Assembly: GCF_005518135.1 (NCBI RefSeq)
Contig: NZ_SULI01000004.1
Span: forward strand, 150,770 to 214,769
Direction of reading: 5' to 3'
Length of the DNA stretch: 64,000 nt
Source: Shimia litoralis
GTDB lineage: Bacteria > Pseudomonadota > Alphaproteobacteria > Rhodobacterales > Rhodobacteraceae
Position numbers and translations under genes: made by a program. The notes under the pieces were generated by a model. It saw nothing but the letters and a program-made list of their open reading frames with translations, did no database searches and was not told the origin of the DNA. Each line of letters begins with the position of its first letter. The first letter of the stretch is position 1. This document shows, piece by piece, positions 1 to 10,076 of the stretch.

Positions 1-1689
1 CAAACTGTCGCGCAAATCCGAAATGTATTTGGGCAAATCACCGTCGACGGCATCCTGCACGGTTCGCACCACAGAACCGAGAACACCATGCTGCGCAATC
101 TGCGCGCTGACATCTGCAAGTAATGCCTGAGCCAAAAGCGCATCTTCACCCTGATGGGCTTCGTGGCGCAACAATTGCCAGTCAAAATAGGTATCCAGCC
201 CTAGACGCAGATCATTCTCCAGCACCAAACGGATCACACCCAAGGCAGCGCGGCGCAGGGCAAAGGGGTCTTTCGATCCCGTAGGTTTTTCATCGATGGC
301 CCAAAAACCCGTCAATGTGTCCAGCTTGTCCGCCAATGCCACTGCGACAGACACCGGCGCAGAGGGGACATCATCGGATGGGCCCAACGGCGAGTAATGC
401 TCCTGTGCCGCATTGGCGACCTCGACCGGCAATCCAGCGGCCCCTGCATAATAACGCCCCATCAGGCCCTGCAGTTCGGGGAATTCATAGACCATTTCGG
501 ACGACAGATCCGCCTTGGCAAAGCGTGCGGCGGCCTCGGTCACATCGGCGTCGGCCTCCACGACCCCTGCCAACTCTCGCGACAACGCCGCAATCCGGCC
601 AATACGGTCGCCTTGGCTTCCAAGCTTGTTATGGAATGTCACGTTGTTCAGGCTGTCGACCCAATCCTGCGCTCCAGCTTCTGCGACGCGAATATCATTT
701 TCCCAAAAGAACTTGGCATCCGACAAACGAGCGAACAAAACTTTTTGGTTGCCTGCCAGAATAGTGGCTCCATGATCCGATGTTTCACGGTTGGCGACCG
801 TGATGAATTTTTCGATACGATCCGTTTTGGGATTGCGCACCGAAAAGAATTTTTGATGTTCTTTCATCGAGGTCTGAAGCACCTCGGGCGGCAGTCCAAG
901 GAAATCTTCGGCAATGTCGCCCATCAAAACGACGGGCCATTCGACCAAACCCGCAACCTCGGACAATAGACCTTTGTCTTGAACAACCTCTAAGCCCTGT
1001 GCAAACGCCACATTGGTTGCGTCATTCCAAATATGTTCTGCGCGCTCGTCACTTTCCAGAATCACATGATCGCGCTTGAGCTTGATTTGATAATCTTCAA
1101 ACCCAGTGACGGCGAACCGACCACCGCCCATAAAACGGTGACCTTCGGTCGTGTCGCCCGCTTTGATGCCATCAACCGAAAATGGCACAATCTCGGTGCC
1201 AGCTTCATCAGACAGGATGCACAGAATTGAATGCAATGGGCGCACCCAACGCAAGCTGCCAGTGCCCCAGCGCATCGCCTTGGGCCAAGGGAAATTCCGA
1301 ATGGTGTCTTCTAGAACTTCGGCAATGATGGCGGCCGCCGGGCGCCCCGGTTTTTCGATTGATGCAAAATAGACTGCCCCCTTGGGCGTCTCGCGCTCTT
1401 CCAGTTGATCCCGCGTCAGCCCTGCCCCGCGCAAAAATCCGTCGATGGCTTTGTCCGGTGCCCCTACCTTGGGGCCCTTGCGTTCTTCGCGAATTGTCGG
1501 GCTTTCACCCAGCAGCCCCTCAAGCGCTAACGTCAAACGACGCGGGGTCGAAAAGGCATGCGCATGTGCATACGTCAGACCGGCCTCGACCAGACCATCC
1601 GTCATGCGTTTTTTCAGATCCTCTGCCGCGCGCACTTGCATACGAGCAGGGATTTCTTCGGAAAACAGTTCAATCAAAAGATCTGGCAT
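1..1689 (-). CDS. glyS: Glycyl-tRNA synthetase beta subunit (partial, C-terminus beyond window)
   Basis: This is the beta subunit of the tetrameric (alpha2beta2) bacterial glycyl-tRNA synthetase, which charges tRNA-Gly together with GlyQ, encoded upstream on the same strand. The reading frame opens at ATG 1689 with [17 protein letters not shown], the typical GlyS N-terminus, and stays open for 563 codons to base 1. The family is about 690 residues, so roughly the last 130 residues (the tRNA anticodon-binding part) lie outside. It begins 9 nt after the gltS stop, so it is the last visible gene of the glyQ operon. Identity is secure from sequence and operon context. Confidence 0.96.
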   Translation of the reverse strand, partial: MPDLLIELFSEEIPARMQVRAAEDLKKRMTDGLVEAGLTYAHAHAFSTPRRLTLALEGLLGESPTIREERKGPKVGAPDKAIDGFLRGAGLTRDQLEERETPKGAVYFASIEKPGRPAAAIIAEVLEDTIRNFPWPKAMRWGTGSLRWVRPLHSILCILSDEAGTEIVPFSVDGIKAGDTTEGHRFMGGGRFAVTGFEDYQIKLKRDHVILESDERAEHIWNDATNVAFAQGLEVVQDKGLLSEVAGLVEWPVVLMGDIAEDFLGLPPEVLQTSMKEHQKFFSVRNPKTDRIEKFITVANRETSDHGATILAGNQKVLFARLSDAKFFWENDIRVAEAGAQDWVDSLNNVTFHNKLGSQGDRIGRIAALSRELAGVVEADADVTEAAARFAKADLSSEMVYEFPELQGLMGRYYAGAAGLPVEVANAAQEHYSPLGPSDDVPSAPVSVAVALADKLDTLTGFWAIDEKPTGSKDPFALRRAALGVIRLVLENDLRLGLDTYFDWQLLRHEAHQGEDALLAQALLADVSAQIAQHGVLGSVVRTVQDAVDGDLPKYISDLRDSL

Positions 1690-1698
1690 GAGAGGTCC

Positions 1699-2910
1699 TT
1701 AGAAGTTCACGATTGCCTGGATAACAATCGCGTTGGCGATATCGACAAAAAAGGCCGAAACCAAGGGCAAAACGACAAAAGCGATGGGCGACGGGCCGTA
1801 TCTTTTGGTGACAGCCGTCATGTTTGCGATGGCCGTCGGCGTCGCGCCAAGTGCAAATCCCCCGAAACCAGCAGCCAGAACCGCAGCACGATACCCGCGC
1901 CCCAACATGGGAAACAGCACATACACGACAAACAGCACCGCAAAAAGAGTTTGCGCCGCCAGTGTGGCCACGATTGGCAAGCCAAGCCCGCTCAATGTCG
2001 TGAAATCAAGTGTCATCAAAGAAATGGCCAAGAACGCCCCCAAAGTGAAATCCGAGATCACGGCCAACGACGGAGTGCGTGAGATTTGTGACGCCTTGGG
2101 AAACAGCAAAGGCTGAAGATTCCCCAAAACGATCCCCACCAACAAACATGGCACAAACAGAGGCAGCTTGAGACCCGCGTCCGAAATCACATCGTGCAGG
2201 ATATATCCAAAAATCACCGAGAAATTTAGCGCCAACATCACCTTCATCAGGCTGATGTGCGTGATGGGGCTTTGGTGCCCTTCTTTTTCAAAAGGCAGGC
2301 CAACCGAATGGGCTTCGTCAGGGCGGCTGGGACTCAAGCCGTCCCGTTCGATCAGAAACTTGGCCACAGGCCCCCCGATCAGCGCCGCTACAATCAAACC
2401 AATCGTCGCCACGGCGATGCCGAGTTCAGGTGCACCCGTCAAGCCAGAGACCTCTGCCACATCCGGCGCCCAAGCGATGGCGGTACCGTGCCCTCCGATG
2501 AGGGCCGCAGATCCAAACAGAACACCGGTTTGCATCGGAAAATCAAAGGCCATCGCGGCAGCGACGCCAATCACGTTCTGGCAGACAATGGTGATCAATG
2601 TCAGAACCAGCAGAATGACAAGAGGTTTTCCCCCTGCAACAAGATCAGACAAGCGCGCATTCAATCCAATCGACGCGAAAAACAACACAAGAAACATATC
2701 ACGTGACGCCATCGAGAATTCGAGCTGAACGTTCATCACCATGCCGTACAGCCCAAAAAAGGCCGCTGCCAACAAACCGCCGGTCACCGGTTCGGGGATA
2801 TTGAACTCGCGCAAAATTGCGATCCTGCGCGTCAGGCGTGCCCCCAACAAAAACACTGCAAACCCAAGCGTCGCTGTCAAAAAGTCGGGTATAAGAACCT
2901 GAGTCGGCAC
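1699..2910 (-). CDS. gltS: Sodium/glutamate symporter GltS
   Basis: This inner-membrane secondary transporter takes up glutamate with Na+ (ESS family). From a GTG start at 2910 the protein has 403 residues, matching the about 400 usual for GltS. The GTG is preceded by CAGGAGT at good spacing and lies 4 nt after the upstream stop; a longer reading frame to 3015 would overlap that gene and has no better start. Hydrophobic segments run throughout, and glycine-rich family motifs are visible in both halves (GSAALIGGHGTAIAWAP; GFGGFALGATPTAIANM). It sits inside the glycyl-tRNA synthetase operon, which has no obvious metabolic logic and may be a lineage-specific insertion. Confidence 0.93.
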   Translation of the reverse strand: MPTQVLIPDFLTATLGFAVFLLGARLTRRIAILREFNIPEPVTGGLLAAAFFGLYGMVMNVQLEFSMASRDMFLVLFFASIGLNARLSDLVAGGKPLVILLVLTLITIVCQNVIGVAAAMAFDFPMQTGVLFGSAALIGGHGTAIAWAPDVAEVSGLTGAPELGIAVATIGLIVAALIGGPVAKFLIERDGLSPSRPDEAHSVGLPFEKEGHQSPITHISLMKVMLALNFSVIFGYILHDVISDAGLKLPLFVPCLLVGIVLGNLQPLLFPKASQISRTPSLAVISDFTLGAFLAISLMTLDFTTLSGLGLPIVATLAAQTLFAVLFVVYVLFPMLGRGYRAAVLAAGFGGFALGATPTAIANMTAVTKRYGPSPIAFVVLPLVSAFFVDIANAIVIQAIVNF

Positions 2911-2914
2911 AGGG

Positions 2915-3439
2915 TTACTCCTGAGGCAGCGGCGGGCAGAAATCTGGTACAGGTTTTCCATCAAATACCTGTTCACCGCATTTGTTGATTTGATGCCAGA
3001 CAAAGCCGCGACCATCTTCCATCACGGCCACCACACGATCAATCCCGTATTCGATATTTTTGGTGCCCAAGAAAGCCAAGGCAGACCCGTTTTCAAGCGC
3101 TGCACCAATTTCTTTGGAGTCAAAACAATCGAACCAGCCCGGTGCATTCAGCGGCTCGGCGCGATCATAGGCTTCGTAGGTTTCGGTCAGCATGGGCTGA
3201 GACATCGTCGTCGTAAAACACGCACGATAGCGGATAGGCGACGATGAGGCGTCGATCGCCTCAAAATCATTGTACAAAATTGGATCAGGTGCGCCTGTCA
3301 CCATCAACGTCATTTCAACGTCATTGGTGCCACTGACTTTGACGGGTTCATAAAACGCGTACACCTGAAGATAATAAATCGCCACACCGGCAATAAGAGC
3401 AGACAAGACAATGACCCCCGCAAGGATTTTACCAACCAT
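2915..3439 (-). CDS. DUF6446 family membrane-anchored protein
   Basis: A 174-residue protein of unknown function that I match from memory to DUF6446, a family found mainly in Rhodobacterales and usually encoded next to glyS. An N-terminal hydrophobic segment (about residues 4-25, KILAGVIVLSALIAGVAIYY) should anchor it in the inner membrane with the remainder periplasmic. The soluble part contains cysteines in YRACFT, WFDCFD, INKCGE and DFCPPL, an even number that could form disulfides. It lies between the methyltransferase and gltS in the glyQ operon with short gaps (24 nt and 4 nt). Its role in or near glycyl-tRNA synthetase expression is unknown. Confidence 0.75.
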   Translation of the reverse strand: MVGKILAGVIVLSALIAGVAIYYLQVYAFYEPVKVSGTNDVEMTLMVTGAPDPILYNDFEAIDASSSPIRYRACFTTTMSQPMLTETYEAYDRAEPLNAPGWFDCFDSKEIGAALENGSALAFLGTKNIEYGIDRVVAVMEDGRGFVWHQINKCGEQVFDGKPVPDFCPPLPQE

Positions 3440-3463
3440 GAGACTTCTCCTTAGAGCGTTGGA

Positions 3464-4135
3464 TCAAATCCAATTCAAATTTACCTTGCGCATCGGATAA
3501 GCTTTGGCGATCCGAGCTTTGAGCGCCTTGAAGCGCGGACGCAGCGCTTTGAACTTACGCTCGTGGGTTTCCACAACGGTACAACGGATCGGATCAAACA
3601 GATTTTCGGTTTCCATTTCTTCCAAAATCTCTAGCTCGGCGCCTTCGATATCCATCTTGAGAAACGCGATTTCACCGTGTTGGTCGATCATGTCCTGCAA
3701 ATAGGAAATAAAGTTGATCTGCTCGACATCAATGGTCGTGTCTTCATTGATCGAACGGCCACCGGAAACCACCGTACTTTTGACAGACCCGAAATTCGGA
3801 TTATCGTCAAAATTGTCGGCTCTCATGAGTTGAACCGTGCCTTTTTTCACGCCCACTGCCGCATTATGCAGCGTGACATTTGGCGTATCGGCAAATTTCT
3901 TGGTGAGCTTACCAAACGCATATGGATCAGGCTCAAAACAATGCACTGTGGCACCTGTCGCAGCCAACGGCTCCGTCACAACACCCACATTTGCCCCGCA
4001 ATCGATCACAAAGTCACCGGGGCGCAGCATGGCGGTAATGCCGGTCAGCATGCCGTAAGCTTCGCTCACGCGCATATTGCGGTCATGGCGACGCTTGAAT
4101 TTCTCGAGCTGTTCTTCTGCGGTCAACTTACTCAT
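3464..4135 (-). CDS. FkbM family SAM-dependent methyltransferase
   Basis: A 223-residue class I methyltransferase. The SAM-binding motif I appears as [13 protein letters not shown] (about residues 43-55), followed by the acidic motif VHCFEPDP typical of FkbM proteins, and a later [14 protein letters not shown] that is the FkbM signature. The start chosen is ATG 4135, which overlaps the glyQ stop by 4 nt (ATGA), indicating translational coupling; upstream in-frame codons lie inside glyQ and are not needed. The substrate cannot be predicted: FkbM members methylate hydroxyls of macrolides, sugars and other metabolites. Its place in a tRNA synthetase operon does not reveal the substrate. Confidence 0.88.
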   Translation of the reverse strand: MSKLTAEEQLEKFKRRHDRNMRVSEAYGMLTGITAMLRPGDFVIDCGANVGVVTEPLAATGATVHCFEPDPYAFGKLTKKFADTPNVTLHNAAVGVKKGTVQLMRADNFDDNPNFGSVKSTVVSGGRSINEDTTIDVEQINFISYLQDMIDQHGEIAFLKMDIEGAELEILEEMETENLFDPIRCTVVETHERKFKALRPRFKALKARIAKAYPMRKVNLNWI

Positions 4136-5061
4136 GCTGCATATCCACCCGCCGACGTCAGCACAAACGCATCCGCGCATTGCTTGGCCAGCGCCCGTAC
4201 GCGCCCGATATACGCCTGACGTTCCGTGACAGAAATCACCCCGCGCGCATCCAACAGGTTGAACAGATGAGACGCCTTGATGCATTGATCATAGGCCGGA
4301 TGCACCATGATGATGCGCTTGCCCGTCTTTGGGTCGATGTGATCTTGGGCCAGTATCTTGCCGCATTCGGCCTCGGCCTCTTCGAATTGTTTGAGCAACA
4401 CATCGGTGTTGGCAACGTCAAAGTTCCAGCGCGAATATTCTTGCTCGGTCTGTTTGAAAACATCCCCATACGTCAATGCAATAGGTGTCTGTGGATCATT
4501 GTAGGGCATGTCCATCACGTGATCGACGCCCAGCACATACATCGCCAGACGCTCCAAGCCATAGGTCAGCTCGCCCGAAACTGGATGGCAATCATGGCCG
4601 CCGACCTGTTGGAAATAGGTAAACTGGCTGACTTCCATGCCGTCGCACCAGACCTCCCAGCCCAAGCCCCATGCGCCCAAAGTTGGCGATTCCCAATCGT
4701 CTTCGACGAAACGGATGTCATGCAGATCCATATCGATGCCAATGGCCTCGAGCGATCCCAGATACAATTCCTGCAAGTTTGGCGGGCTGGGTTTGATCAG
4801 CACCTGATATTGATAATAATGCTGCAACCGGTTGGGGTTCTCGCCATAGCGACCATCAGTCGGGCGGCGCGATGGCTGAACATAGGCCGCGGCCCACGAG
4901 TTTGTGCCAAGGCTTCGCAAAGTGGTCGCCGGATGGAACGTGCCTGCACCGACTTCCATGTCATACGGCTGAAGCACTGCACAGCCCTTCTCGGCCCAGT
5001 AATTCTGGAGTCGCAAGATGATTTCTTGAAAACTGCGTGGTTTGCTGTCGGTACTTGCCAT
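4132..5061 (-). CDS. glyQ: Glycyl-tRNA synthetase alpha subunit
   Basis: The catalytic class II alpha subunit of glycyl-tRNA synthetase, 309 residues (family about 300). Recognisable stretches include [18 protein letters not shown], the [17 protein letters not shown] region and the [17 protein letters not shown] motif with the class II arginine and the conserved loop that binds glycyl-adenylate. The ATG at 5061 follows GGGGCAGGACC. It is the first gene of a five-gene minus-strand operon ending with glyS, its obligate partner. A plausible sigma-70-type promoter lies 29-57 nt upstream. Confidence 0.97.
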   Translation of the reverse strand: MASTDSKPRSFQEIILRLQNYWAEKGCAVLQPYDMEVGAGTFHPATTLRSLGTNSWAAAYVQPSRRPTDGRYGENPNRLQHYYQYQVLIKPSPPNLQELYLGSLEAIGIDMDLHDIRFVEDDWESPTLGAWGLGWEVWCDGMEVSQFTYFQQVGGHDCHPVSGELTYGLERLAMYVLGVDHVMDMPYNDPQTPIALTYGDVFKQTEQEYSRWNFDVANTDVLLKQFEEAEAECGKILAQDHIDPKTGKRIIMVHPAYDQCIKASHLFNLLDARGVISVTERQAYIGRVRALAKQCADAFVLTSAGGYAA

Positions 5062-5089
5062 GGTCCTGCCCCTTGGAAAACGCGTTTTT

Positions 5090-5118
5090 TACCTATGCGC
5101 AACACAGCACGGGGTCAA
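5090..5118 (-). promoter_or_regulatory. Candidate promoter of the glyQ operon
   Basis: Read on the minus strand, TTGACC (5118-5113) and TAGGTA (5095-5090) are separated by 17 bp, close to a housekeeping sigma-factor promoter. The -10 ends 29 nt before the glyQ ATG at 5061. Assignment rests only on consensus resemblance and position. Confidence 0.4.
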
Positions 5119-5213
5119 TTGCACCAAAGCGCAAAATAAGGGTGCATGTGCCGACGGATTTGTTAAAGATGGCCAATAATGCCAATTCCAGACCTTTTGA
5201 GGCCTATTCTGCT

Positions 5214-6962
5214 ATGCTCCGCGTACTTCTTTCAATTTGTTTCTCTTTCTTCGTGGCTGTGCAAGCCGCGTTCTCGCAAACTTCAGACACCGACATTGCG
5301 TGGGTGCAGGTCGAGGCGCAGCCAAGCCTGACAATTGCGACACAGCGTGCTCAGCTCTATGCACAAGACCTTCAGGATGTGAATGGTTTTGATCTGGGCA
5401 GCGGATGGTACGCCATTGCGCTTGGGCCATACCGGCGCGTCGACGCCGAAGAAGTGCTGAACGTGTATCGCAACGAAGGTCTGATTCCACGGGATGCTTT
5501 TGTCGCGCAAACATCGGCATTTCGCCGCCAGTTCTGGCCCGTCGGTGCAAATGTTCTGGGCACAACCGAAACCGCGACACCGCAAGACACGGCGTCAGCC
5601 TCGGTCGTTCCTGCCCCTGAACCAGAGATCAAACAGGTTGACGAGACGCCACGCCAAGCCCGCGCCAGCGAAGCAGCCCTAACCAAAGCAGAACGCAAAG
5701 AGCTGCAAAGCTGGTTAAAATGGGCTGGGTATTACACCTCGGCAATTGACGGTGCATTCGGCCGTGGAACGCGGGCGTCAATGTCACGTTGGCAAGCCGA
5801 TAATGGATGGGACGCCACGGGCGTGATGACAACGCTTCAACGCGAAGAATTGCGCGATCAGTATTTCGCGGTTCTCAAGGGCATGGATTTGCGCACTGTC
5901 ACCAATGCCGACGCCGGCATTGAAATGCAAATCCCGATGGGTGTGGTCCGCGAAACAGCAACCGAGTTTCCATTTGTCCGATTTGAAGCATCCGGTGACA
6001 ATCCTGCCAAAGTCTTGATGATTTCTCAGGGCGGGGACCAAAGCACGCTCTTTGGATTATACGACATCATGCAGACGCTGGAAATCGTCCCGCTTGAAGG
6101 CGAACGGTCACGCAAGAAAGACAGCTTTGTGCTTACCGGGCGCAATGGCAAGATCATTTCCCATACCGAGGTCTCCTTGAAAAACGGCGAGATCAAAGGG
6201 TTTACACTTGTATGGCCGATCGGCGACGAAGAACGCCGCACACGCATCCTTGGTGAAATGCAGGCAACGTTCTCGCGCGTTGACGGCGTTCTTGATCCTG
6301 CGGCCGGCAGCAATGACGCCCAAAGCATTGATCTGCTTGCAGGTCTGAACCTGCGCAAACCCAAGATGTCGCGTTCCGGATTTTTTGTGGATAACAACGG
6401 CGTCGTTGTGACAACCGCGCAAGCCGTACAGAGCTGCACCAAGGTCACACTGGACAATGACTATGAAGCGACGGTGGTCGGGATCGATGATCGGCTTGGC
6501 GTCGCTGTGCTGCGTCCGGTTGACGGTCTCTCACCGATGGCAGTCGCAACCTTGCGTGATGGCGATGCTCGCCTGCAATCCGATGTGGCTGTATCAGGAT
6601 ATTCTTACGAGGGTATCCTCGGGGCACCAACGTTGACCTTTGGGACGCTTGCAGACGTAAAAGGCCTTGCAGGAGACACCGCATTCAAACGCTTGGCCCT
6701 AACTGCGTTGCCAGGCGATGTGGGAGGACCAGTATTTGATAGCGAAGGCACCGTATTGGGTTTGTTGTTGCCCAAAACCCAAGCCAACGGTCAGCAGCTT
6801 CCATCGGACGTCAGCTTTGCGGTGGGCGCAGACACATTGCGCACCCTGCTGGATCAGTCCGGTGTAAGTGCGACCTCGGGAACTGGGAACGGCACGCTGG
6901 CGGCTGAGAATATCACACGGCTTGCGGCCGACATGACAGTCTTGGTAAGTTGCTGGAACTAA
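5214..6962 (+). CDS. Exported peptidoglycan-binding protein with degenerate trypsin-like domain
   Basis: A 582-residue exported protein. I chose ATG 5214 because it opens directly on a signal peptide (MLRVLLSICFSFFVAVQAAF) with GAGG 11 nt upstream; ATG 5169 is an in-frame alternative. Residues about 28-108 resemble an SPOR-like segment (WYAIALGPY), residues about 157-212 form a peptidoglycan-binding_1 repeat (WLKWAGYYTSAIDGAFGRGT), and residues about 385-550 have the layout of a trypsin-like peptidase. The expected histidine motif TNAHVV reads TTAQAV (Gln403) and the serine motif GNSGGP reads GDVGGP (Val503), so the domain is probably not a protease and may bind peptides or act as a scaffold at the cell wall. 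It is monocistronic and ends at a strong hairpin. Confidence 0.8.
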   Translation: MLRVLLSICFSFFVAVQAAFSQTSDTDIAWVQVEAQPSLTIATQRAQLYAQDLQDVNGFDLGSGWYAIALGPYRRVDAEEVLNVYRNEGLIPRDAFVAQTSAFRRQFWPVGANVLGTTETATPQDTASASVVPAPEPEIKQVDETPRQARASEAALTKAERKELQSWLKWAGYYTSAIDGAFGRGTRASMSRWQADNGWDATGVMTTLQREELRDQYFAVLKGMDLRTVTNADAGIEMQIPMGVVRETATEFPFVRFEASGDNPAKVLMISQGGDQSTLFGLYDIMQTLEIVPLEGERSRKKDSFVLTGRNGKIISHTEVSLKNGEIKGFTLVWPIGDEERRTRILGEMQATFSRVDGVLDPAAGSNDAQSIDLLAGLNLRKPKMSRSGFFVDNNGVVVTTAQAVQSCTKVTLDNDYEATVVGIDDRLGVAVLRPVDGLSPMAVATLRDGDARLQSDVAVSGYSYEGILGAPTLTFGTLADVKGLAGDTAFKRLALTALPGDVGGPVFDSEGTVLGLLLPKTQANGQQLPSDVSFAVGADTLRTLLDQSGVSATSGTGNGTLAAENITRLAADMTVLVSCWN

Positions 6963-6982
6963 AACCTTAGTTTGACAAATAC

Positions 6983-7017
6983 AGCAAAGGCCGGGGCATC
7001 GAGCCCCGGCCTTTGCT
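6983..7017. terminator. Bidirectional hairpin terminator
   Basis: A perfect 15-bp inverted repeat (AGCAAAGGCCGGGGC, loop ATCGA, then the exact complement) sits between two convergent genes ending at 6962 and 7044. The symmetrical stem can serve both strands. No long T-run follows on either side. Confidence 0.8.
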
Positions 7018-7043
7018 ATTGGTGCCAGCCGTCACAGTCCGCA

Positions 7044-8627
7044 CTAGGCGGTTAAGGCAGGCGTCATACGGATCAGAGTTGGTCGATCTGCCTGAAGTGC
7101 ATCAAGGACCGCCTGCTGTAACTCTGCAAGTGTCTCGGGTTCGCATGCCAACGCCCCATACGCCTCTGCAAGCTTGCAAAAATCAGGATTCATCGCAACG
7201 ACCGCATTTGGTGCGATCTGGCTGTTGACCATGCTGTCTTCGATTTCTTTCAGCTTCCCGTTATCCCACAGCAATATTGGCAGGGAGAGACCCAGCTCCA
7301 CCGCTGTGCCGAGTTCCTGAATGGTATACTGAAACCCATAGTCCCCTGCGATACAAACGGTAGGAGCCTTGCCACGCGCAACCGCTCCTCCAATGGCCGC
7401 AGGAAGGCCATACCCAAGTGTGCCAAACCCGTAAGGGTGATGCCAATGGCCTGGGTGTGGCAAATCCCAGACCTCCGTTGCGGCATAGGCAAACTGGGTC
7501 ATGTCGCTATAGATCATGGTATCAGCAGGCATCACCGCCCGCAGCGCATCCACGATGGGCACGATTCCCGGACGCTCCGCGTCAACTTCGGCTTTCCAAT
7601 GCGCCCGTGTCTGTGCCACGGTTTCCGGTCGCCAAGCGCTTGTGGATTTGGCAGCGAGCAGTGGCACAAGAGAGTCGATTGCGTTTTGTGCATCCGCATG
7701 GACGCCCAACGTTGTTTGAACGCAATTGGACAGAACAGACGGGTCGATATCAATCCGGATCATCGTACCAGTGTGACCAAGGTCGGTCCGCCATAGATCG
7801 ACCTCGCTCAACTCTGTTCCCACCGCCAAAACCACATCAGCTTGCGCAATGACCTCGGCCGAACTTGGCCGCGCAAGGTAGGTCCCGAAATGTAATGGGT
7901 CCTCGGAGGAAATGACGCCTCGCCCTGCATAGGTCGCAAACGAGGCCGCTTTGAGGGTCCGCGTCAGCTGGCGCAAGCCATCCATGGCTTGGATGGCCCC
8001 ACCCCCAACGACGACCATCGGCTGTGTGGCAGCGTTCAGGATATCCGCCACCTGCGACATATCCAACTGCGCACGGGTGCGTTGCACCGGATGTGCGGGC
8101 ACGCGCTTGGGCGCTGGTGCCACCCCGCCCAAGACGTCAATTCCAACCTGAATGTGTTTCGGCCTTGGGCGCATGGTCGCAAACTCGGTCAATGCGCGGT
8201 CAACCAGTTCATACGCCGCTTCTGGCGATCGGGCTTCCTGACTCCAGTCGCACACGGTATCTGCCGCGCCACTCTGATCCAACATCTGGTGCAACTGCCC
8301 CTTGCGGGCTGCGGTTTCATCCAGACAGGATGACAAGGTCAACACCGATACAGAATCGGAATACGCCTGACCCAGAGCTGTCATGATATTGCAAAGACCC
8401 GGTCCCGTAATAACATAGGCCACGCCCACGCGGCCCGTGGCCCGCGCATACCCATCGGCCATAAAGCCGGCCCCCTGTTCATGCCGCGCCAAGACATGCG
8501 TAATGCCCGCTTCTTCAATGCCACGATACATTTCAACGTTATGCACGCCGGGTATTCCGAAAATCGTATCTACACCCCGCGCTTTCAGCATATGCGAGAT
8601 TTGTGCACCCAAAGGTCTATGTGTCAT
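7044..8627 (-). CDS. ThDP-dependent acetolactate synthase-like enzyme, probable 5-guanidino-2-oxopentanoate decarboxylase
   Basis: A 527-residue thiamine diphosphate enzyme of the acetolactate synthase/benzoylformate decarboxylase superfamily. The N-terminal PYR domain carries the cofactor-activating glutamate in ARHEQGAGFMADGYARATG, and the C-terminal PP domain has the metal/ThDP motif starting GDYGFQYT and ending at WDNGKL. Length and N-terminus resemble proteins labelled AruI-type 5-guanidino-2-oxopentanoate decarboxylase in Rhodobacteraceae (arginine transaminase pathway), but substrate specificity cannot be read from sequence; an acetolactate synthase-like or sulfopyruvate-type role is possible. 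The ATG abuts the trkH stop with no intervening base (TAAATG), so it is probably translated by coupling to trkH. Confidence 0.8.
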   Translation of the reverse strand: MTHRPLGAQISHMLKARGVDTIFGIPGVHNVEMYRGIEEAGITHVLARHEQGAGFMADGYARATGRVGVAYVITGPGLCNIMTALGQAYSDSVSVLTLSSCLDETAARKGQLHQMLDQSGAADTVCDWSQEARSPEAAYELVDRALTEFATMRPRPKHIQVGIDVLGGVAPAPKRVPAHPVQRTRAQLDMSQVADILNAATQPMVVVGGGAIQAMDGLRQLTRTLKAASFATYAGRGVISSEDPLHFGTYLARPSSAEVIAQADVVLAVGTELSEVDLWRTDLGHTGTMIRIDIDPSVLSNCVQTTLGVHADAQNAIDSLVPLLAAKSTSAWRPETVAQTRAHWKAEVDAERPGIVPIVDALRAVMPADTMIYSDMTQFAYAATEVWDLPHPGHWHHPYGFGTLGYGLPAAIGGAVARGKAPTVCIAGDYGFQYTIQELGTAVELGLSLPILLWDNGKLKEIEDSMVNSQIAPNAVVAMNPDFCKLAEAYGALACEPETLAELQQAVLDALQADRPTLIRMTPALTA

Positions 8628-10076
8628 TTATGCTCTCCAGAACCGCGTTGTCAGAATGGCGTAAACCGCCAATAGCTCGAGGCGCCCGATCAACATCCCC
8701 GCGATCAACAGCCACTTGGCCGTGTCATTCAAAGGCGCAAAGTTACCAGCCGGACCGATGATATCTCCAAGACCCGGACCAATATTCGCAACTGCGGTCG
8801 CTGCTCCAGAAACCGCCGTGGTGAAATCCAGACCTGTCATACTCAGCAGAACAGCCAAAACCCCCAAAGTCACCGTAAAGAAGACAAAGAACGACATGAC
8901 CGAACTCAACACATCATCGCTGACACGCCGTCCATCGTACCGAGGTGTGAAAATGCCCCGAGGCTGCTGAATTTGGCGAATTTGCGCTTTGATGGCAGAC
9001 ACAAGAAGCTGGTACCGAAAAATCTTAACTGAACACGCTGTCGACCCAGCGCAGCCCCCGATCAGGCCAATGAAAAAGAACACAGACACGATAAAGCTGC
9101 CCCAAGTCATGTAATCGACACTGGCATATCCGGTCCCCGAAATGATCGAGGTGATATTGAACAGGGCTTCGCGGAAAGATTTTTCCCAGTGATGCGGAAA
9201 GATCGCGGTCAACACGATTGTGAACACAATGACCAAGATCAGAATGGTCATCAGGAAGGCGCGCACTTGCGTGTCTTGCAACAACGGCATCGAGTGTCCA
9301 TTCAACATCTGCACATATCGCACAAACGGAAGCGCGGCCAAGATCATGAACAACGATGCCGCATACTCCATAGGGCCACCAAAGGTTCCAAACGATGCAT
9401 CATAGTTCGAAAACCCACCTGTCGACACTGTTGTGAGCGCATGCACGATAGCATCAAACGGCTGCATCCCCAGCACTAGATATGTCGAGGCACATGCCAC
9501 CGTGAGTGCCACATACACAACCGAAATTTGGCCAGAAATCTGGGTGGCCCTTGGCAGGATTTTCCCCATGGTATCAAATGCTTCGGAGCGAAAAATCTGC
9601 ATTCCGCCGACACGCAACTCTGGCAGAAACACCATGGCCACCACGATAATCCCGATCCCGCCAAGCCATTGCAGCAACCCCCGCCACAGCAAAAGCCCGC
9701 GTGGCAATTCATCCAGCCCGGACAACACCGTTGATCCCGTGGTCGTCAGACCCGACATGGCCTCAAAAAAGGCGTCCACAAACCGGGCCTCTGTCGCGCC
9801 GACCACAAACGGCAGCGCCCCAAAAATCGGCAACGCGAGCCAAACACCGGTCGTCAGCAAAAAGGTTTGTTGAATGGTCAGCCCTTTGCCCTTGCCAGTT
9901 TGGCAGGACAACGCGACGAGCCCGCCGACCAAGACTGTCAGAATGGCGCTTTCCAGAAAGGCAGACCAGTTTTCACGACCCTCCACCAAATCCAGCCCCA
10001 TAGGCAAGATCATGGTCAGTCCCAACATCGCAACCAAAAGGCCGATGACATATCCAACAGGGCGAAGATCTAACAT
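8628..10076 (-). CDS. trkH: TrkH family potassium uptake protein
   Basis: The membrane-embedded pore subunit of a Trk potassium uptake system. From ATG 10076 the protein is 482 residues, matching E. coli TrkH (483); a TTG at 10112 would add 12 residues and cannot be excluded because neither start has a clear Shine-Dalgarno. The four P-loop filter regions are visible with their key glycines: GLTTTGST, TTVSTGGFSN, ISGTGYAS and GGCAGSTACS. It needs a cytoplasmic TrkA/KtrA-type regulator, which is not encoded here. The downstream decarboxylase gene begins immediately after its stop codon. Confidence 0.94.
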   Translation of the reverse strand: MLDLRPVGYVIGLLVAMLGLTMILPMGLDLVEGRENWSAFLESAILTVLVGGLVALSCQTGKGKGLTIQQTFLLTTGVWLALPIFGALPFVVGATEARFVDAFFEAMSGLTTTGSTVLSGLDELPRGLLLWRGLLQWLGGIGIIVVAMVFLPELRVGGMQIFRSEAFDTMGKILPRATQISGQISVVYVALTVACASTYLVLGMQPFDAIVHALTTVSTGGFSNYDASFGTFGGPMEYAASLFMILAALPFVRYVQMLNGHSMPLLQDTQVRAFLMTILILVIVFTIVLTAIFPHHWEKSFREALFNITSIISGTGYASVDYMTWGSFIVSVFFFIGLIGGCAGSTACSVKIFRYQLLVSAIKAQIRQIQQPRGIFTPRYDGRRVSDDVLSSVMSFFVFFTVTLGVLAVLLSMTGLDFTTAVSGAATAVANIGPGLGDIIGPAGNFAPLNDTAKWLLIAGMLIGRLELLAVYAILTTRFWRA

